In this document: positions 1 to 9,810 of the stretch, piece after piece
Layout of the letters: the number at the start of each line of letters is the position of its first letter
How positions within the stretch are numbered: position 1 is the first letter of the stretch
Source of the DNA: Magnetospirillum sp. UT-4
GTDB taxonomy: Bacteria; Pseudomonadota; Alphaproteobacteria; Rhodospirillales; Magnetospirillaceae
Direction of reading: 5' to 3'
DNA: 64,000 bases
Assembly: GCF_902729435.1 (NCBI RefSeq)
Contig: NZ_CACVCG010000002.1
Location: 62,001-126,000, forward strand
Notes under the pieces: model-generated
Database searches by the model: none
What the model was told of the DNA's origin: nothing
The model's input: the letters and a program-made list of their open reading frames with translations, nothing else
Position numbers and translations under genes: made by a program

Positions 1-1140
1 GTGCTCGCCGGTGGCGCGGCGCACCAGCGCCTCGCCGCCCTGGGGCGGGCTGCCCAGATTGGCGGCGCACCATTCGTGCTTGTGCAGCGAGCCGGGGCCG
101 GCATAGAGGGCGCGCCGCTGCACCCAGCCCACCACCCCGGCCGGCGAGCGCACCTCGGCCCATTCCGGGTCGCCCTGCAGGCCGATCACCTGCACGGTGG
201 TGAAGCGGTCGAGCAGGGTCAGCACCGGCGCCCCCTCCAGCGGCGCCTGGCGCAGCTTGAGGTCGTCGACGGCGACATGGCGGATGTCGCCGATGCCGGC
301 CGCCTCGACCACGATTCCGGCCGGCGCGGTGGCCACCGGCTGGTCCCACGGCTTGGTGGCGATCAGCCCGGCCAGCACCAGCACCGCCGCCAGCGCCGCC
401 AGCGGCAGCGCCTGGGCGGCGAAGGCGCCGCCGGCCCAGAACGCCCAGCGGTCCCTCAGCCGCCGCCCGTCGATGCCGGTGATCCGCTGCAGCTCCTCGA
501 CCTGGCGCTGGTGCACGCTGCGATGGGCGAAGGCCTCGGCCTGGCGGGCCAGGCCGCGCGCCAGCTCGTACTCGTCCAGCGCCAGGAAGGCGCGGGCCTG
601 GCGGATCAGCAGCCGGGCATTGACGTGGCGCGGCTTGACCCCGCCCAGCATGTTCAGCACCAGGGCCAGCGGCGTCAGCACCAGTCCGGGCGGCGACCAC
701 CAGCCCCAGGCCCAGCTGGCGGTGCTGGCCCGCACCGCGGCCAGGTCGGCGCAGTCCCGGCAGAAAATTCCCTCGGTGCGGCCGCGCCGGACCCAGACCA
801 GGTAACTTTTGACCCAGTGGAAGATGACGTAGCGGGGCTGCGCCGTGACCTTGCCGCAGGTCGAGCAGGCATAGGGATGGGCCGGCCAGTCGTCGCCGTC
901 GTCGATCAGCGGCGGCACCCCGGTGGAATCGTATTCGGCCCGGTAGACGCCGTCCTTCAGCACCCGGTAGGCCTCGACAAGCTCTTGAAATTCCTCACGC
1001 GCGGCGGCGCTGGGGTCGCGGTCGGGGTGGACCAGCTTGACCCGGCTGCGATAGGCCGCGCGGATGGCGTCGAGCCCCGCCCCGGGGGCGATGCCGAGGG
1101 TCGCGTAATAGCCTTTGGGGTCCTGCGCGGCGGTGGTCAT
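1..1140 (-). CDS. J-domain protein with zinc ribbon, membrane segment and SH3-like region (partial)
   Basis: The start is an ATG at 1140; 380 codons are visible and the frame runs off the left edge, so the C-terminus is missing. The first ~65 residues form a J domain: a YYATLGI opening, a helix rich in Arg/Lys, and the HPD tripeptide at about residues 38-40 that stimulates the DnaK ATPase. Two Cys pairs follow (CSTCG and CRDC), suggesting a zinc ribbon, then a tryptophan-rich segment and a hydrophobic stretch (ALPLAALAAVLVLAGLIA) likely to cross the membrane. The last visible part (LRQAPLEGAPVLTLLDR...VVGWVQR) looks like a bacterial SH3 domain. I infer a membrane-anchored co-chaperone; partner and role are unknown. 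It is divergent from fliF. Confidence 0.75.
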   Translation of the reverse strand, partial: MTTAAQDPKGYYATLGIAPGAGLDAIRAAYRSRVKLVHPDRDPSAAAREEFQELVEAYRVLKDGVYRAEYDSTGVPPLIDDGDDWPAHPYACSTCGKVTAQPRYVIFHWVKSYLVWVRRGRTEGIFCRDCADLAAVRASTASWAWGWWSPPGLVLTPLALVLNMLGGVKPRHVNARLLIRQARAFLALDEYELARGLARQAEAFAHRSVHQRQVEELQRITGIDGRRLRDRWAFWAGGAFAAQALPLAALAAVLVLAGLIATKPWDQPVATAPAGIVVEAAGIGDIRHVAVDDLKLRQAPLEGAPVLTLLDRFTTVQVIGLQGDPEWAEVRSPAGVVGWVQRRALYAGPGSLHKHEWCAANLGSPPQGGEALVRRATGEH

Positions 1141-1252
1141 CGGGCTTCAATCTTGGATGCTTCGCGCCTGGTTCAAGCAATCCCCGTGCCGTCTATGCCG
1201 GGTGGAGAATCCGCCCGTTCGGGGCGCCCGATAGGCAATTCTTGCCGACCCA

Positions 1253-1267
1253 TTAACCATCCATAAA
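1253..1267 (+). promoter_or_regulatory. Possible CtrA-binding site upstream of fliF
   Basis: The sequence TTAACCATCCATAAA has a TTAACCAT half-site and a second near-half TAAA at the spacing of the CtrA consensus TTAA-N7-TTAA (one mismatch). It lies about 70-85 bases before the fliF start, in the spacer between divergent genes. CtrA controls early flagellar genes in several alphaproteobacteria. This is motif matching only. Confidence 0.35.
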
Positions 1268-1336
1268 TCTTGCGGGGAATAGGCTGGCACCGTGTGGGCG
1301 TACGCCCCGGTGACTGGCGGCTCGGATGGTATCGAC

Positions 1337-2995
1337 GTGAACGCGTTCCTGCAGATGATGCGCGGCCTGGGGCCCATGCGCCTGGCGGCGATCGCCGGCG
1401 TCGGCGTCTCGATCCTGGGGTTCTTCATCTATCTGATGAGCCGGGTCGCCGCGCCCCAGATGGAGCTGCTCTACGGCGAGCTGGACCTGGCCGATTCAAA
1501 GGCCATCGTCGACAAGCTGTCGGCCGAGAAGGTCCCCTACGAGGTGCGCAAGGACGGCACCGAGGTGTGGGTGCCCAAGGACCGCAAGATGGATCTGCGG
1601 GTCAAGATGGCCGAGCAGGCGATGCCGTCGACGGGCCGCGTCGCCGGCTACGAGCTGTTCGACAAGCAGGACGCCCTGGCCACCACCAGCTTCCAGCAGA
1701 ACATCAACTACGTGCGCGCCATGGAGGGCGAGCTGGCCCGCACCATCCGCGCCATCGACCGGGTGAAGAGCGCCCGCGTCCACCTGGTGCTGCCCAAGCG
1801 CGAGGCCTTCGCCCGCGAGGCCAACGAGCCCAGCGCCTCGGTGATCCTGAAGATGAAGGGCACCGGCCGGCTCGAGCGCGGCCAGGTGACCGCCATCCAG
1901 CACCTGATCGCCGCCGCCGTGCCCAAGATGAAGCCCAGCCGCATCTCGATCATCGACGACAAGGGCACGCTGCTGGCCAAGGGCTTCGACAACGATCAGG
2001 AGGTCGCCGCCCAGACCGCCGAGGAGCTGAAGCTCAACACCGAGGGCCGGCTGGCCCGCACCGTCGAGAGCATGCTCGAGCGCTCGCTCGGTCCGGGCCG
2101 CGTGCGCGCCGAGGTGTCGGTCGAGATGGACCTGTCGCGCGCCGTCACCACCGAGGAGACCTACGACCCCGAAAGCCGCGTGGTGCGCAGCCAGGTCACG
2201 GTCAACGAGGACGAGAGCAGCTCCGAGGGCGACCAGCCCAACGTCTCGGTCACCAACAACCTGCCCGATCCCGGCGCCGCCTCGTCCGGGGCCAAGTCGT
2301 CCTCGAAGGCGGCCAAGAGCCAGGAGACCGTCAACTACGAGATCTCCAAGAAGGTCAAGAACGTGGTGCGCGAGATCGGCGAGATCCGCCGCGTCACCGC
2401 CGCCGTCCTGGTGGACGGCGTCTACGACGTCGCCGCCGACGGCACCAAGACCTACCGCGACCGCACCCCCGAGGAGATCGCCAAGCTCGAGGACCTGGTG
2501 CGCAACGCCATCGGCTTCGACCGCGACCGCCAGGACCAGGTCAAGGTCATCTCCATGCAGTTCGCCGGCGGCGAGGAACAGTACGCCGCCGAGGAGCCGG
2601 GCGAGTTCATCTTCGGCATGCGCCGCGACTTCGTCGAGAAGATGGCCTCCAACCTCGGCCTGTCGGTGGTCGCCATCCTGTTCCTGCTGCTGGTGCTGCG
2701 CCCGCTCATCAGCCGGGCCATCGAGAGCATGCAGGGTCAGGTCGGCCCCGACGGGCGGCGCCTGCTGACCGCCGAGGGCGCCGGCGTGCCGCAGCTGACC
2801 GGCCCCGGCGCCCCGCCCACCCCGGCCCCCGCCTTGGGCGGCGAGGAAGAGGTGATCGCCGACGAGCTGATCGACATCGACAAGGTGGAAGGCCGCGTCA
2901 AGGCCTCGTCCATCAGGAAGATCGGCGAGATCGTCGACAAGCACCCCGAGGAAGCGCTGGCGATCATCCGCAGCTGGCTGTACCAGGAAGCCTGA
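1337..2995 (+). CDS. fliF: Flagellar M-ring (MS-ring) protein FliF
   Basis: About 552 residues, the usual length for FliF, which forms the inner-membrane MS ring that anchors the rotor and houses the export gate. An N-terminal membrane helix (residues ~15-38) is followed by the YscJ/FliF lipoprotein-like domain (MELLYGELDLADSKAIVDKL, VHLVLPKREAF) and the FliF-type C domain. A low-complexity Ser/Ala loop follows (~residues 300-325), then a second membrane helix near 435-455 (LSVVAILFLLLVLRP). The acidic tail (EEEVIADELIDIDKVEGRVKASSIRKIGEIV) is where FliG binds. I chose GTG at 1337 because the homologous core begins with VNAFLQMMRGLG; a GTG at 1292 in frame is an alternative. It heads the flagellar operon. 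Confidence 0.93.
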   Translation: MNAFLQMMRGLGPMRLAAIAGVGVSILGFFIYLMSRVAAPQMELLYGELDLADSKAIVDKLSAEKVPYEVRKDGTEVWVPKDRKMDLRVKMAEQAMPSTGRVAGYELFDKQDALATTSFQQNINYVRAMEGELARTIRAIDRVKSARVHLVLPKREAFAREANEPSASVILKMKGTGRLERGQVTAIQHLIAAAVPKMKPSRISIIDDKGTLLAKGFDNDQEVAAQTAEELKLNTEGRLARTVESMLERSLGPGRVRAEVSVEMDLSRAVTTEETYDPESRVVRSQVTVNEDESSSEGDQPNVSVTNNLPDPGAASSGAKSSSKAAKSQETVNYEISKKVKNVVREIGEIRRVTAAVLVDGVYDVAADGTKTYRDRTPEEIAKLEDLVRNAIGFDRDRQDQVKVISMQFAGGEEQYAAEEPGEFIFGMRRDFVEKMASNLGLSVVAILFLLLVLRPLISRAIESMQGQVGPDGRRLLTAEGAGVPQLTGPGAPPTPAPALGGEEEVIADELIDIDKVEGRVKASSIRKIGEIVDKHPEEALAIIRSWLYQEA

Positions 2996-3016
2996 GTTCA
3001 GTAGGAGGAGCGTGCC

Positions 3017-4036
3017 ATGGCCCGCATGAAGGAGGACTACCGCTCGCTCACCGGCCCGCAGAAGGCGGCGATGATGATGCTGAGCCTGGGCGAGGAGCAT
3101 TCCTCCAAGCTGTTCTCGATGATGGCCGACGAGGAGATCAAGGAACTCTCCCAGATCATGGCCAATTTGGGCACGGTGTCGTCCAACCTGGTCGAGCGCC
3201 TGTTCGTGGAATTCGCCGACCAGCTGTCCTCCACCGGCTCGCTGGTGGGCTCCATGGAGAGCACCGAACGGCTGCTGCTGAAGTCGCTGCCCAAGGACCG
3301 CGTCTCCACCATCATGGAGGAAATCCGCGGTCCCGCCGGCCGCACCATGTGGGACAAGCTGGGCAACGTCAACGAGGCGGTGCTGGCCAACTACCTGAAG
3401 AACGAATACCCCCAGACCGTCGCCGTGGTGCTGGCCAAGATCAAGGCCGACCACGCCGCCCGCGTGCTCGCCATCCTGCCCGAGAACTTCGCCATGGAAG
3501 TCATCATGCGCATGCTGCGCATGGAGGCGGTGCAGAAGGAAGTGCTGGACGGCGTCGAAAAGACCCTGCGCACCGAATTCATGACCAACCTGGCCCGCAC
3601 CCAGCGCCGCGATGCCCACGAGATGATGGCCGACATCTTCAACAACCTGGACCGCAACGCCGAGAACCGCTTCATGAGCGCCCTGGAAGAGCGCAACCGC
3701 GAATCGGCCGAGAAGATCAAGGCGCTGATGTTCACCTTCGAGGATCTGGTGCGCCTGGATGCCAGCGGCGTCCAGACCCTGCTGCGCCAGGTGGAGAAGG
3801 ACAAGCTGGCGATGGCCCTCAAGGGCGCCTCGGACGCCATCAAGGACATGTTCTTCAAGAACATGTCCGAGCGCGCCGGCAAGATGCTGAAGGAGGACAT
3901 GGAGGCCCAGGGTCCGGTGCGCCTGCGCGACGTCGACCAGGCCCAGGCGCTCATCGTGGTCATGGCCAAGGAGCTGGCCGCCTCGGGCCAGATCGTCATT
4001 TCCGAGGGCCGCGAGGAAGACGAGCTGGTGTACTAA
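3017..4036 (+). CDS. fliG: Flagellar motor switch protein FliG
   Basis: A 339-residue rotor protein that couples stator torque to the MS ring and sets rotation direction. The N-terminal domain ([23 protein letters not shown]) stacks on FliF. The middle domain carries the conserved [24 protein letters not shown] stretch. The C-terminal domain holds the charged torque helix ([37 protein letters not shown]), with FEDL and the alternating charges preserved. A good ribosome-binding site (GTAGGAGGAG) precedes the ATG, 21 bases after fliF. The C-terminus is acidic ([10 protein letters not shown]). Confidence 0.95.
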   Translation: MARMKEDYRSLTGPQKAAMMMLSLGEEHSSKLFSMMADEEIKELSQIMANLGTVSSNLVERLFVEFADQLSSTGSLVGSMESTERLLLKSLPKDRVSTIMEEIRGPAGRTMWDKLGNVNEAVLANYLKNEYPQTVAVVLAKIKADHAARVLAILPENFAMEVIMRMLRMEAVQKEVLDGVEKTLRTEFMTNLARTQRRDAHEMMADIFNNLDRNAENRFMSALEERNRESAEKIKALMFTFEDLVRLDASGVQTLLRQVEKDKLAMALKGASDAIKDMFFKNMSERAGKMLKEDMEAQGPVRLRDVDQAQALIVVMAKELAASGQIVISEGREEDELVY

Positions 4037-4039
4037 CCG

Positions 4040-4753
4040 ATGGCATACAGGAAATACATGTTCGACCTCGACTTCGGCCAGCCGCCGCCGCAGCAGCGGC
4101 CGCAGCACGAAATGGAAGCGGAGCTGGACGCGCTGGCGGCCGAGCCCGAGGAGGAGCTGCCGCCGCCGCCCACCTTCACCGAGGAGGAGCTCAACTTCGC
4201 CCGCGAGGCCGCCTTCGAGGAGGGCCGCCAGCACGGCCTGGCCGAGGCCACCGAGGCGACCCAGCGGATCGTCGCCAACGCCATGGCCGCCCTGGCCGGG
4301 CAGTTCGAGATCGTCTTCCGCCAGCAGGAGGACGCCAACGACCTCAACGCCCGCAACGCGGTGCGGGTGGCCATGGCGGTGCTGAAGAAGATGCTGCCGG
4401 CGGCGTGCGAGAAGCACGCCTTCGACGAGGTGGCCAAGGTGGTGCAGGAGGTGGTCGCCCACATCCTGGACGAACCGCGCATCATCGTCCGCGTCGCCGA
4501 GCCGCTGGTCGAGCCGGTGCGGGCGCGACTGGAGGAGGCGGCGGAGGGCCAGGGATTCGAGGGCCGCGTGGTGGTGCAGGCGGACATGCGCCTGGCCCCC
4601 GGCGACGCCCGGGTGGAATGGACCGACGGCGGCGCCGAACGCGACCAGGCCCGCCTGCTGGCCGATATCGAGGCCTGCGTCGAGCGCGCCCTGGCGCAGC
4701 CCGAGGCGGGCATCGACGCCGAATGCGTGCATGATGAATTCGCCGGGACGTAA
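4040..4753 (+). CDS. fliH: Flagellar assembly protein FliH
   Basis: A 237-residue regulator of the FliI export ATPase, starting three bases after the fliG stop and therefore translationally coupled. The N-terminal third is proline- and glutamate-rich (PPPQQRPQHEMEAELD). It is followed by a long charged helix (FTEEELNFAREAAFEEGRQHG), typical of the FliH stalk, and a C-terminal domain (NAVRVAMAVLKKMLPAA...VVQEVVAHILDEPRIIVRVAEPLVEPV) that resembles ATP synthase delta/E subunits. FliH proteins are poorly conserved. The call rests on this architecture and on the position between fliG and fliN. Confidence 0.82.
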   Translation: MAYRKYMFDLDFGQPPPQQRPQHEMEAELDALAAEPEEELPPPPTFTEEELNFAREAAFEEGRQHGLAEATEATQRIVANAMAALAGQFEIVFRQQEDANDLNARNAVRVAMAVLKKMLPAACEKHAFDEVAKVVQEVVAHILDEPRIIVRVAEPLVEPVRARLEEAAEGQGFEGRVVVQADMRLAPGDARVEWTDGGAERDQARLLADIEACVERALAQPEAGIDAECVHDEFAGT

Positions 4754-4780
4754 GGGTCCGGGCGCGAGGAGGACAGTGGG

Positions 4781-5107
4781 ATGGCCGATTTCGACCTGAA
4801 CGACTTCAAGACCGAGGGCGACGAGCCGCAGCCTTCCGGCGACATGGACGGCCCGCGCTCGGCGCGCGATCTCGAGGCGGTCTACGACATCCCGGTGCAG
4901 GTGTCGGCGGTGCTGGGCAAGGCCCACATGCAGGTCAACCAGCTGCTCAAGCTGGGCCGCGGCGCGGTGGTCGAGCTGGACCGCAAGGTCGGCGAGGCCA
5001 TCGACATCTACGTCAACAACCGCCTGGTCGCCCGCGGCGAGGTGGTGGTGGTCGAGGATCGCCTGGGCGTGACCATGACCGAAATCATCAAGACGGACCG
5101 AGGCTGA
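4781..5107 (+). CDS. fliN: Flagellar motor switch protein FliN
   Basis: A 108-residue C-ring component that binds FliM and docks FliH-FliI. After an acidic N-terminus (DFDLNDFKTEGDEPQ), the SpoA fold is clear: YDIPVQVSAVLGKAHMQVNQLLKLGRGAVVELDRKVGEAIDIYVNNRLVARGEVVVVEDRLGVTMTEII contains all the usual conserved positions, including the terminal LGVTMTEI. AGGAGGACAG lies just before the ATG. No fliM is in the window, so the rest of the switch complex is encoded elsewhere. Confidence 0.94.
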   Translation: MADFDLNDFKTEGDEPQPSGDMDGPRSARDLEAVYDIPVQVSAVLGKAHMQVNQLLKLGRGAVVELDRKVGEAIDIYVNNRLVARGEVVVVEDRLGVTMTEIIKTDRG

Positions 5108-5139
5108 CGGGCCGCGGCCGACGGACGGGGGATTGACGC

Positions 5140-6525
<1,386 letters not shown>

Positions 6526-6554
6526 CCAACGCGGCGGGCGGCTAGGGGACGATC

Positions 6555-8669
6555 ATGGCCGAGGGAGCAGCGCAAGGCGGCGCCGGTCAGGCGCGCGAAG
6601 CGTGGGGGCGGTTCAATTCCGCGCTCAGGCGCGGCGACGTCATGCTGGCGCTGGGCGTCATCGTCATCATGGCGGTGCTCATCCTGCCGCTGCCGCCGTG
6701 GGCGCTGGACATCGGCCTGGCGCTGTCGCTGACCGTCTCGGTGATGGTGCTGATGGTCTCGATCTTCATCGAGAAGCCGCTGCAGTTCAGCTCGTTCCCC
6801 ACCGTTCTGCTGCTCACCACGCTGATCCGCCTGGCCCTCAACCTGGCCTCCACCCGCCTGATCCTGGCCCACGGCCACGAGGGCGAGGAGGGCGCCGGCC
6901 AGGTCATCGCCGCCTTCGCCAGCTTCATCATGAGCGGCAATTTCGTCATCGGCATCATCGTCTTCGCCATCCTGGTGATCGTCAATTTCGTGGTCATCAC
7001 CAAGGGCTCGACCCGCATCGCCGAGGTCGCCGCCCGCTTCACCCTGGACGCCATGCCGGGCAAGCAGATGGCCATCGACGCCGACCTCTCGGCCGGCATG
7101 ATCGACGAGCCCACCGCCAAGGCGCGGCGCAAGGAACTGGAAATGGAAAGCCAGTTCTTCGGCGCCATGGACGGCGCCTCGAAATTCGTCCGCGGCGACG
7201 CCGTCGCCGGCCTGCTGATCACCGCCATCAACGTCATCGCCGGCATGATCATCGGCATGGCGCAGAACGGCATGTCGTTTTCACAGGCCGCCGACATCTA
7301 CACCAAGCTGACGGTGGGCGACGGCCTGGTCACCCAGATTCCGGCGCTGCTGGTCTCGGTCGCCGCCGGCATGCTGGTGACCAAGGCCGGCGTGCAGGAA
7401 TCCGTCGACCGCGCCCTGGCCACCCAGCTGGGCGGCTATCCGCGCGCCATCGGCACCGCCGCCGGCCTGATCGGGCTGATGGCGGTGGTGCCCAACATGC
7501 CGTTCCTGCCCTTCGCCATGCTGGGAATCGGCATGGGGGTGTCGGCCTATTTCCTCGACAAATCCCAGCGCGCCAAGGCCGAGCGCGAGGCGGTCGAGGC
7601 CGAGGAACGGTCGCGCCAGGCCGCGCCGGTGGCCGAGGAACCCATCGCCACGGCGCTCAGGATCGACATGGTGCGGCTGGAACTGGGCTACGGCCTGCTG
7701 CAGCTGATCAACAACCCCAAGGGCGTCAAGCTCACCGACCAGATCAAGTCCCTGCGCCGCGCCATGGCGTCGGAAATGGGCTTCGTCATGCCAAGCGTGC
7801 GCATCCAGGACAACATGCAGCTGCCGGCCAACACCTATGTGGTCTACATCAAGGAAGTGGAATCGGGCCGCGGCGACCTGCGCCCCAACCACCTGCTGGT
7901 GATGGACCCCCGCGGCGAGGACATCACCCTGCCCGGCGAGAAGACCAAGGAGCCCACCTTCGGCCTGCCGGCCATGTGGGTCGATGCCACCAACCGCGAG
8001 GAGGCCCTGTTCCGCGGCTACACCGTGGTCGATCCGCCGACCGTGATCACCACCCACATCACCGAGGTGATCCGCGACAACATGTCCGAGCTGCTGTCCC
8101 ACGCCGAGACCCAGAAGCTGCTGGACGAGCTGGACAAGGAGCACCAGAAGCTGGTCGCCGAGCTGATCCCCAGCCAGATCACCATCGGCGGGCTGCAGCG
8201 GGTGCTGCAGAACCTGCTGGGCGAGCGCATCTCGGTGCGCGACCTCTCGACCATCCTGGAGGGCGTGTCGGAAGCCTGCGGCCATACCCGCAACGTCGCC
8301 ATGATCACCGAGCACGTGCGCGCCCGCCTGGCCCGCCAGATCTCGGACAACAACACCGGCCCCGCCGGCTTCATCCCGCTGGTCACCCTGTCGCCGGAAT
8401 GGGAGGCAGCCTTCGCCGAATCGCTGGTCGGCCAGGGCGACGAGAAGCAGCTGTCGATGCCGCCGTCGCAGTTGCAGGAGTTCATCAACCGCACCCGCCA
8501 GACCTTCGAGCGCTTCGCCATGCAGGGCGAGACCCCGGTGCTGCTGACCAGCCCGATGATCCGCCCCTACGTGCGCTCCATCATCGAACGCTTCCGCCCC
8601 GTCACCGTGGTGATGAGCCAGGCGGAAATCCATCCCAAGGCCAAGATCAAGACGCTGGGGCAGATATGA
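6555..8669 (+). CDS. flhA: Flagellar export gate protein FlhA
   Basis: A 704-residue integral membrane component of the flagellar type III export gate. The N-terminal half holds about eight hydrophobic segments starting near residue 27 (VMLALGVIVIMAVLILPLPPWALDIGLALSL). It includes the FHIPEP-family signature region (LLLTTLIRLALNLASTRLIL and GDAVAGLLITAINVIAGMIIG). The C-terminal cytoplasmic half (after ~residue 350) binds chaperone-substrate complexes and contains LRIDMVRLELGYGLLQLI and the conserved EVIRDNMSELLSHAETQKLLDEL region. Length matches the family. A palindromic repeat separates it from flhF. Confidence 0.96.
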   Translation: MAEGAAQGGAGQAREAWGRFNSALRRGDVMLALGVIVIMAVLILPLPPWALDIGLALSLTVSVMVLMVSIFIEKPLQFSSFPTVLLLTTLIRLALNLASTRLILAHGHEGEEGAGQVIAAFASFIMSGNFVIGIIVFAILVIVNFVVITKGSTRIAEVAARFTLDAMPGKQMAIDADLSAGMIDEPTAKARRKELEMESQFFGAMDGASKFVRGDAVAGLLITAINVIAGMIIGMAQNGMSFSQAADIYTKLTVGDGLVTQIPALLVSVAAGMLVTKAGVQESVDRALATQLGGYPRAIGTAAGLIGLMAVVPNMPFLPFAMLGIGMGVSAYFLDKSQRAKAEREAVEAEERSRQAAPVAEEPIATALRIDMVRLELGYGLLQLINNPKGVKLTDQIKSLRRAMASEMGFVMPSVRIQDNMQLPANTYVVYIKEVESGRGDLRPNHLLVMDPRGEDITLPGEKTKEPTFGLPAMWVDATNREEALFRGYTVVDPPTVITTHITEVIRDNMSELLSHAETQKLLDELDKEHQKLVAELIPSQITIGGLQRVLQNLLGERISVRDLSTILEGVSEACGHTRNVAMITEHVRARLARQISDNNTGPAGFIPLVTLSPEWEAAFAESLVGQGDEKQLSMPPSQLQEFINRTRQTFERFAMQGETPVLLTSPMIRPYVRSIIERFRPVTVVMSQAEIHPKAKIKTLGQI

Positions 8670-8690
8670 CGACGTCGACCTTTGCCCCCG

Positions 8691-8785
8691 CCTCGTCCTT
8701 CGAGACGGCCTCTTCGAGGCCTCCTCAGGATGAGGCTGCGTTAAAGGCCCTCATCCTGAGGAGCGAAGCGTCTCGAAGGACGAGG
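8691..8785. repeat. Nested palindromic repeat (CCTTCGAGAC family) between flhA and flhF
   Basis: The outer arms CCTCGTCCTTCGAGACG (8691-8707) and CGTCTCGAAGGACGAGG (8769-8785) are perfect 17-base complements. Inside, CTCCTCAGGATGAGG (8721-8735) and CCTCATCCTGAGGAG (8749-8763) are perfect 15-base complements, so the transcript can fold into one long stem. A second copy lies inside the repeat at 25295-25398. Palindromes of this type are dispersed in many alphaproteobacterial genomes. In this operon it could affect mRNA stability or partial termination before flhF; that is inference. Confidence 0.85.
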
Positions 8786-8808
8786 GCCGTCGCGATGGGG
8801 GCTGCCCA

Positions 8809-9810
8809 ATGCGCCTGAAATCCTTCACCGCGCCGACCATGGCCGAGGCCATGGAGATGGTCCGCCTGGAACTGGGCGACGAGGCGATCATCGTCTCGAC
8901 CCAGCGCGCCGCCGGGTCCAAGGGGGTGCGCATCACCGCCGCCCTCGAGCCCGCCGATGCCGACCTGGCGGTGGCCGAGATGCTGGAGGCGGAGGTGCCC
9001 TCGTCCGCCGCCGAGGCGGTCAAGGGCGCCCTCGAAACCCACGGCCTGCCGCCCCGTCTGGTCGAGCGGCTGACCAACGCCGCCCGCACCGCCGGGATTC
9101 CCGACCCGACGCTGGCCTGCGCCGCGGCGCTGGAGGCCGGCTTCTCCTTCGCCCATCTGCCCGAGCATTCGGCGCCGCGCCCGTTCATGCTGGTGGGGCC
9201 GCCGGGCTCGGGCAAATCCATCGCGGTGGCCAAGCTGGCGGCGCGCTCGGTGCTGAAGCAGCGCCAGGTCGGCATCATCACCTGCGACAACATCCGCGCC
9301 GGCGCGGTCGAGCAGCTGGCCGCCTTCACCCGCATCCTGCAGATCGAGCTGGTGCGCGCCCGCGGCCCCGACGCGCTGCGCAAGGCGGTGGATTCGGCGG
9401 CGGGCATGTTCGACCTGGTGCTGATCGACTCGCCCGGGCTCAATCCGTTCAAGCAGACCGACATGGACTACCTGCAGGCGCTGACCGAGGCCGCCGACGT
9501 CGAGCCGGTGATGGTGATGGCGGCCGGCGGCGACGTCGCCGAGGCGGGCGAGATGGGCGAGGCCTTCGCCGCCGTCGGTGCCGCCCGGCTGTTCACCAGC
9601 CGCCTCGACACCACCCGCCGCCTGGGCGCCATGCTGGCCTGCGCCGAGGCCGGCCAGCTCGCCATGTGCGACGTCTCCTCCAGCCCGCACGTGGCCGACG
9701 GGCTGTCGCCCATCTCCGCCATCTCGCTGGCCCGCCTGATCGTGCCCCAGGCGGCCGCCCCCGAACACCGCGACGAAACCTTCTGGACCGACGAGGCAAC
9801 CGTATCATGA
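8809..9810 (+). CDS. flhF: Flagellar biosynthesis GTPase FlhF
   Basis: A 333-residue SRP-type GTPase that sets flagellar position and number. The N-terminal B domain starts MRLKSFTAPTMAEAMEMVRLELGDEAIIVSTQ, typical of FlhF. The NG domain has the P-loop GPPGSGKS (~residue 129), the TCDNIRAGAVEQL motif of SRP GTPases, DSPGLNP in place of the usual D-T-A-G motif, and a C-terminal TRLDTTRR segment standing where the TKxD motif normally lies (read here as SRLDTTRRLG). The ATG overlaps nothing upstream, but the stop overlaps the flhG start (ATGA), indicating coupling. Confidence 0.9.
   Translation: MRLKSFTAPTMAEAMEMVRLELGDEAIIVSTQRAAGSKGVRITAALEPADADLAVAEMLEAEVPSSAAEAVKGALETHGLPPRLVERLTNAARTAGIPDPTLACAAALEAGFSFAHLPEHSAPRPFMLVGPPGSGKSIAVAKLAARSVLKQRQVGIITCDNIRAGAVEQLAAFTRILQIELVRARGPDALRKAVDSAAGMFDLVLIDSPGLNPFKQTDMDYLQALTEAADVEPVMVMAAGGDVAEAGEMGEAFAAVGAARLFTSRLDTTRRLGAMLACAEAGQLAMCDVSSSPHVADGLSPISAISLARLIVPQAAAPEHRDETFWTDEATVS

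Noticed and set aside
1-1266. Plus-strand open frame across the left end
   Set aside because: It is the complement of the J-domain gene; the minus-strand reading has HPD, Cys pairs and membrane segment and the plus one is low-complexity.
1284-1304. Possible sigma-54 promoter (TGGCAC) before fliF
   Set aside because: TGGCAC is present but the -12 TTGC element at the right spacing is missing.
1270-4927. Open frames of over 1100 codons on both strands through fliF-fliG-fliH
   Set aside because: High GC makes stop codons rare in the shadow frames. The translations are low-complexity (Gly/Arg/Ala or His/Leu/Gly rich) and conflict with well-supported fliF, fliG and fliH.
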